A stretch of DNA of 5,999 bases, from contig CAMGGF010000089.1 in NCBI GenBank assembly GCA_946055445.1, forward strand, positions 1 through 5,999, written 5' to 3'. Origin of the DNA: an uncultured Ruminococcus sp. (GTDB lineage: Bacteria > Bacillota > Clostridia > Oscillospirales > Acutalibacteraceae). The notes under the pieces were generated by a model. That model worked only from the letters and a program-made list of their open reading frames with translations. It was not told where the DNA came from and searched no databases. Below, piece by piece: positions 3,556 to 5,999 of the stretch (position 1 is the first letter of the stretch; every line of letters begins with the position of its first letter). A program made the position numbers and the translations under genes.

Positions 3556-5999
3556 TTATTTTAACATAACACCTTTTTCGCCGAGTAACCGTTTGAGTTC
3601 ATTTAGCAAAGGCGCATTTATGTCAACACCCCGTGCGGAAACATATCTTTTCCTCGTATCATTATAATACAAATAGACAGGAACATTCCCCTCAAAAATG
3701 GAAAGTAAATTTTTCACTTTTCTGTCTTGCGCACTGTCGAGGGTGTCTACTAAAAGCATAAGTCCCGTTTGAATTTCACGCGGAATTTCATTTTTGTCCG
3801 TAGGCTGTTCTTTTGCTTGTTCTGCAATCGGTTGTGCCGCCGTAACCAATTGCGCATTCGGACAGGGCGAAATACGGTCAGGTATGACTTTTGCGCTTTC
3901 TTCCTCCCGCAATGAAACGCGTCCCTCCACGAGAATAATATTTCCCGTCATCAGCAAATGTGAAAACTGCGCGTATATCTTCGGAAAGACCAAAAGTTCC
4001 ATACTGCCGTATAAATCTTCTACGGTTACGAACGCCATTGTTGTGTCATTTTTGGTCGTTTTCTTTTTTATGGCAGTTATAATTGCGAGCAAACGCACCG
4101 ATGTCCCGTCCGCAATTTTGCTCATCGTATCTTTTTCTGCGTCGAGCAAATCGGAAATTCGAGCAACACGCAGTTTTTCGGAAAGCGCAATGTGTTCCGC
4201 CATTGGGTGACCTGACAAATAAAGACCGGTCGCCTCTTTTTCCATTTGCAAGCGTTCTGATACCGGAAATTCCGTACAGCGTCGGTAGTTTGGGGTGTAC
4301 GCGGCAGGCTCGGCGGAACCGATGGAAAACATATCCAACTGTCCGTCAAGATTGCGGCGGGAATCCCCCTCTAACCCTGCAATGATATCGGGGAAGTTTT
4401 GCAGCATTTCACGGCGGTTTAAGCCTAAATGATCCAAGGCACCGCTTTTGATTAACCCCTCAACCGCACGCTTATTAAACTCTTTTCCGTACAGCCGTTT
4501 ACAAAAATCGTAAAAATCCGAAAACAGCCCGTTCTTTTCGCGTTCCTCGGTTATCATGCGGATAAACCCTTTACCGAGATTTTTAATCGCCAAAAGTCCA
4601 AACCAAATTGCACCGTCTTTACTCGGCGCAAACGAATGCAAACTTTCGTTGACATTCGGCGGTAAAACGCGAATGCCCATACGCGTACAATCTGCAATAT
4701 ATGCGGAAATTTTTGCAGAATCGTCAATCACACTGGTGAGCAGCGCCGACATAAACGCACACGGGTAATGACATTTTAAATATGCCGTTCTGTACGCAAC
4801 TACTGCATACGCGGCGGAGTGGGATTTATTGAAAGCGTATGACGCAAATGAGGTCATATCATCGAAAATGCTGTTTGCCGTATCCGCTGAAATACCGTTT
4901 GCCACACAGCCGCAACACAAGGTATTTCCGTTTTCGTCTTGTTGACCGTTGACAAAGTATTCCCGTTCCTGCTCCATTACCTTGTGCTTCTTCTTGGACA
5001 TTGCGCGGCGGACCACATCGGCGCGCCCAAAAGAATACCCCGCAAGCGATCGAAAAATCTGCATGACTTGCTCTTGATATACCATACAGCCGTAGGTGAC
5101 ATCTAAAATCTCTTTTAACTGCGGCGCTTTGTAATGAATACGGTCCGGATGGTGGCGGTTTTCAATGTAATCGTCAATTGAGTCCATAGGTCCGGGGCGA
5201 TACAGAGAGATAACTGCGATAATATCTTCAATATTTTGCGGTTTTAAACGCGTTAAAACACTACGAAGCCCCGCCGACTCGCATTGAAACACACCGTAAG
5301 TTAATCCTTTTGAGAACATATCATAGGTTTTGGGGTCATCTAACGGGATTGTTTCCATATCAAAATCCGCTTGCGTTTGCCGAATTTGCTTTTCCGCGTC
5401 ACTGATTACCGTTAGGGTACGCAGGCCTAAAAAGTCCATTTTAAGGAGACCCAATTCCTCAATCGTAGTCATTGTGAATTGCGTAACCACGGACTCGTCA
5501 TTCCGGGCAAGCGGCACATATTCGCTGACGGGTTTGTCCGTAATCACCACGCCTGCCGCGTGTGTGGAAGCGTGACGCGGCATACCTTCCACGCTTTTTG
5601 CCGTGTCAATCAGTTCGTGAATTTTTTCATCTGTGTCATATAATTTTTTCAATTCCGCATTCTTTTTCAGTGCGGCTTCAATGGTAATTCCGAGTTCACG
5701 CGGGATTTGTTTTGAAACGGAATCAACCGTATTGTACGGCATACCGAGCACCCGCCCGACATCGCGGATTGCGCCGCGCGCCGCCATTGTACCGAAAGTA
5801 ACAATCTGCGCAACATGGTCTTTGCCGTATTTTTGAATGACATAATCAATTACTTCTTCGCGGCGTTCATAGCAAAAATCCACATCAATATCCGGCATAC
5901 TCACGCGCTCGGGATTCAAAAAGCGCTCAAAAATCAAGTTGTAGCGCATTGGGTCAATGCCGGTAATCCCCATACAGTATGCGGCAATACTTCCCGCGC
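3556..5999 (-). CDS. dnaE: DNA polymerase III subunit alpha, DnaE (5' end cut by window edge)
   Basis: Replicative C-family polymerase; in Bacillota DnaE usually works beside PolC, extending RNA primers, though PolC is not in view. The frame is open to the right edge: eight codons (AGSIAAYC) precede the first Met, at 5973, which is internal and not the start. Counting from that Met (805 residues): catalytic aspartates Asp28 and Asp30 in MPDIDVDF and Asp180 in KMDFLGLRT, matching E. coli D401, D403 and D555; thumb and fingers to about 400, including YQEQVMQI and FNKSHSAAYA; a helix-hairpin-helix region at about 430-515; a QLDMF beta-clamp-binding motif at 545-549, like E. coli QADMF; an OB fold at about 624-700; a polar linker at about 705-735; and a C-terminal domain like the tau-binding region. 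The N-terminal PHP domain and start of the palm, roughly 350-400 residues, lie outside. No frameshift is seen. Confidence 0.98.
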   Translation of the reverse strand, partial: AGSIAAYCMGITGIDPMRYNLIFERFLNPERVSMPDIDVDFCYERREEVIDYVIQKYGKDHVAQIVTFGTMAARGAIRDVGRVLGMPYNTVDSVSKQIPRELGITIEAALKKNAELKKLYDTDEKIHELIDTAKSVEGMPRHASTHAAGVVITDKPVSEYVPLARNDESVVTQFTMTTIEELGLLKMDFLGLRTLTVISDAEKQIRQTQADFDMETIPLDDPKTYDMFSKGLTYGVFQCESAGLRSVLTRLKPQNIEDIIAVISLYRPGPMDSIDDYIENRHHPDRIHYKAPQLKEILDVTYGCMVYQEQVMQIFRSLAGYSFGRADVVRRAMSKKKHKVMEQEREYFVNGQQDENGNTLCCGCVANGISADTANSIFDDMTSFASYAFNKSHSAAYAVVAYRTAYLKCHYPCAFMSALLTSVIDDSAKISAYIADCTRMGIRVLPPNVNESLHSFAPSKDGAIWFGLLAIKNLGKGFIRMITEEREKNGLFSDFYDFCKRLYGKEFNKRAVEGLIKSGALDHLGLNRREMLQNFPDIIAGLEGDSRRNLDGQLDMFSIGSAEPAAYTPNYRRCTEFPVSERLQMEKEATGLYLSGHPMAEHIALSEKLRVARISDLLDAEKDTMSKIADGTSVRLLAIITAIKKKTTKNDTTMAFVTVEDLYGSMELLVFPKIYAQFSHLLMTGNIILVEGRVSLREEESAKVIPDRISPCPNAQLVTAAQPIAEQAKEQPTDKNEIPREIQTGLMLLVDTLDSAQDRKVKNLLSIFEGNVPVYLYYNDTRKRYVSARGVDINAPLLNELKRLLGEKGVMLK

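Noticed and set aside
3794..4210. 138-codon open frame on the plus strand, and similar ones across dnaE and pfkA
   Set aside because: All are antisense to clearly conserved protein sequence, lack ribosome binding sites and show no domain.
5971..5973. ATG at 5973 as the dnaE start
   Set aside because: The frame continues to the window edge with AGSIAAYC, which matches the conserved DnaE stretch before GITGIDP, and the PHP domain must lie upstream, so this Met is internal.

Overview
The window reads as a chromosomal segment of an endospore-forming member of the Bacillota, most likely class Clostridia, possibly the Oscillospirales/Ruminococcaceae side. The reasons are an adjacent spoIVB-spo0A pair (a hallmark of endospore formers), the dnaE-pfkA order common in Clostridia, strong AGGAGG-type ribosome binding sites, and a moderate G+C content judged by eye. 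The family-level placement is inference. All five genes lie on the minus strand, so transcription runs from right to left.

In transcription order: (1) 5999-3556, the C-terminal two thirds of dnaE, the DNA polymerase III alpha subunit, cut by the right edge. (2) 3555-3452, a short gap with a near-consensus vegetative promoter. (3) 3451-2489, pfkA, ATP-dependent 6-phosphofructokinase. (4) 2489-1983, an AroK-type shikimate kinase that overlaps the pfkA stop codon by one base (TGATG) and has no visible ribosome binding site. (5) A 13-bp hairpin with a U-tract that ends the pfkA-aroK unit, followed by a short hairpin-rich leader. (6) 1857-607, spoIVB, the PDZ/serine peptidase that signals from forespore to mother cell. 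(7) A 12-bp stem-loop, an AT-rich tract and a vegetative-type promoter. (8) 444-1, the receiver half of spo0A, the master sporulation regulator, cut by the left edge.

Functionally there are two blocks. One is housekeeping: replication, the committed step of glycolysis and a shikimate-pathway-type kinase. The other is sporulation: SpoIVB acts late, in sigma-K activation, and Spo0A decides entry into sporulation. Every gene-free interval is under 170 bases and is accounted for below by promoters, terminators or leader structure.

I see no mobile element, CRISPR array, tRNA, rRNA or obviously novel system; this is mostly conserved core genome. The points worth a second look are a receiver domain in Spo0A that departs from the canonical acidic pocket, a shikimate kinase homologue missing a usual substrate-binding arginine, the coupled start of that kinase, and possible alternative hairpins over the spoIVB ribosome binding site.
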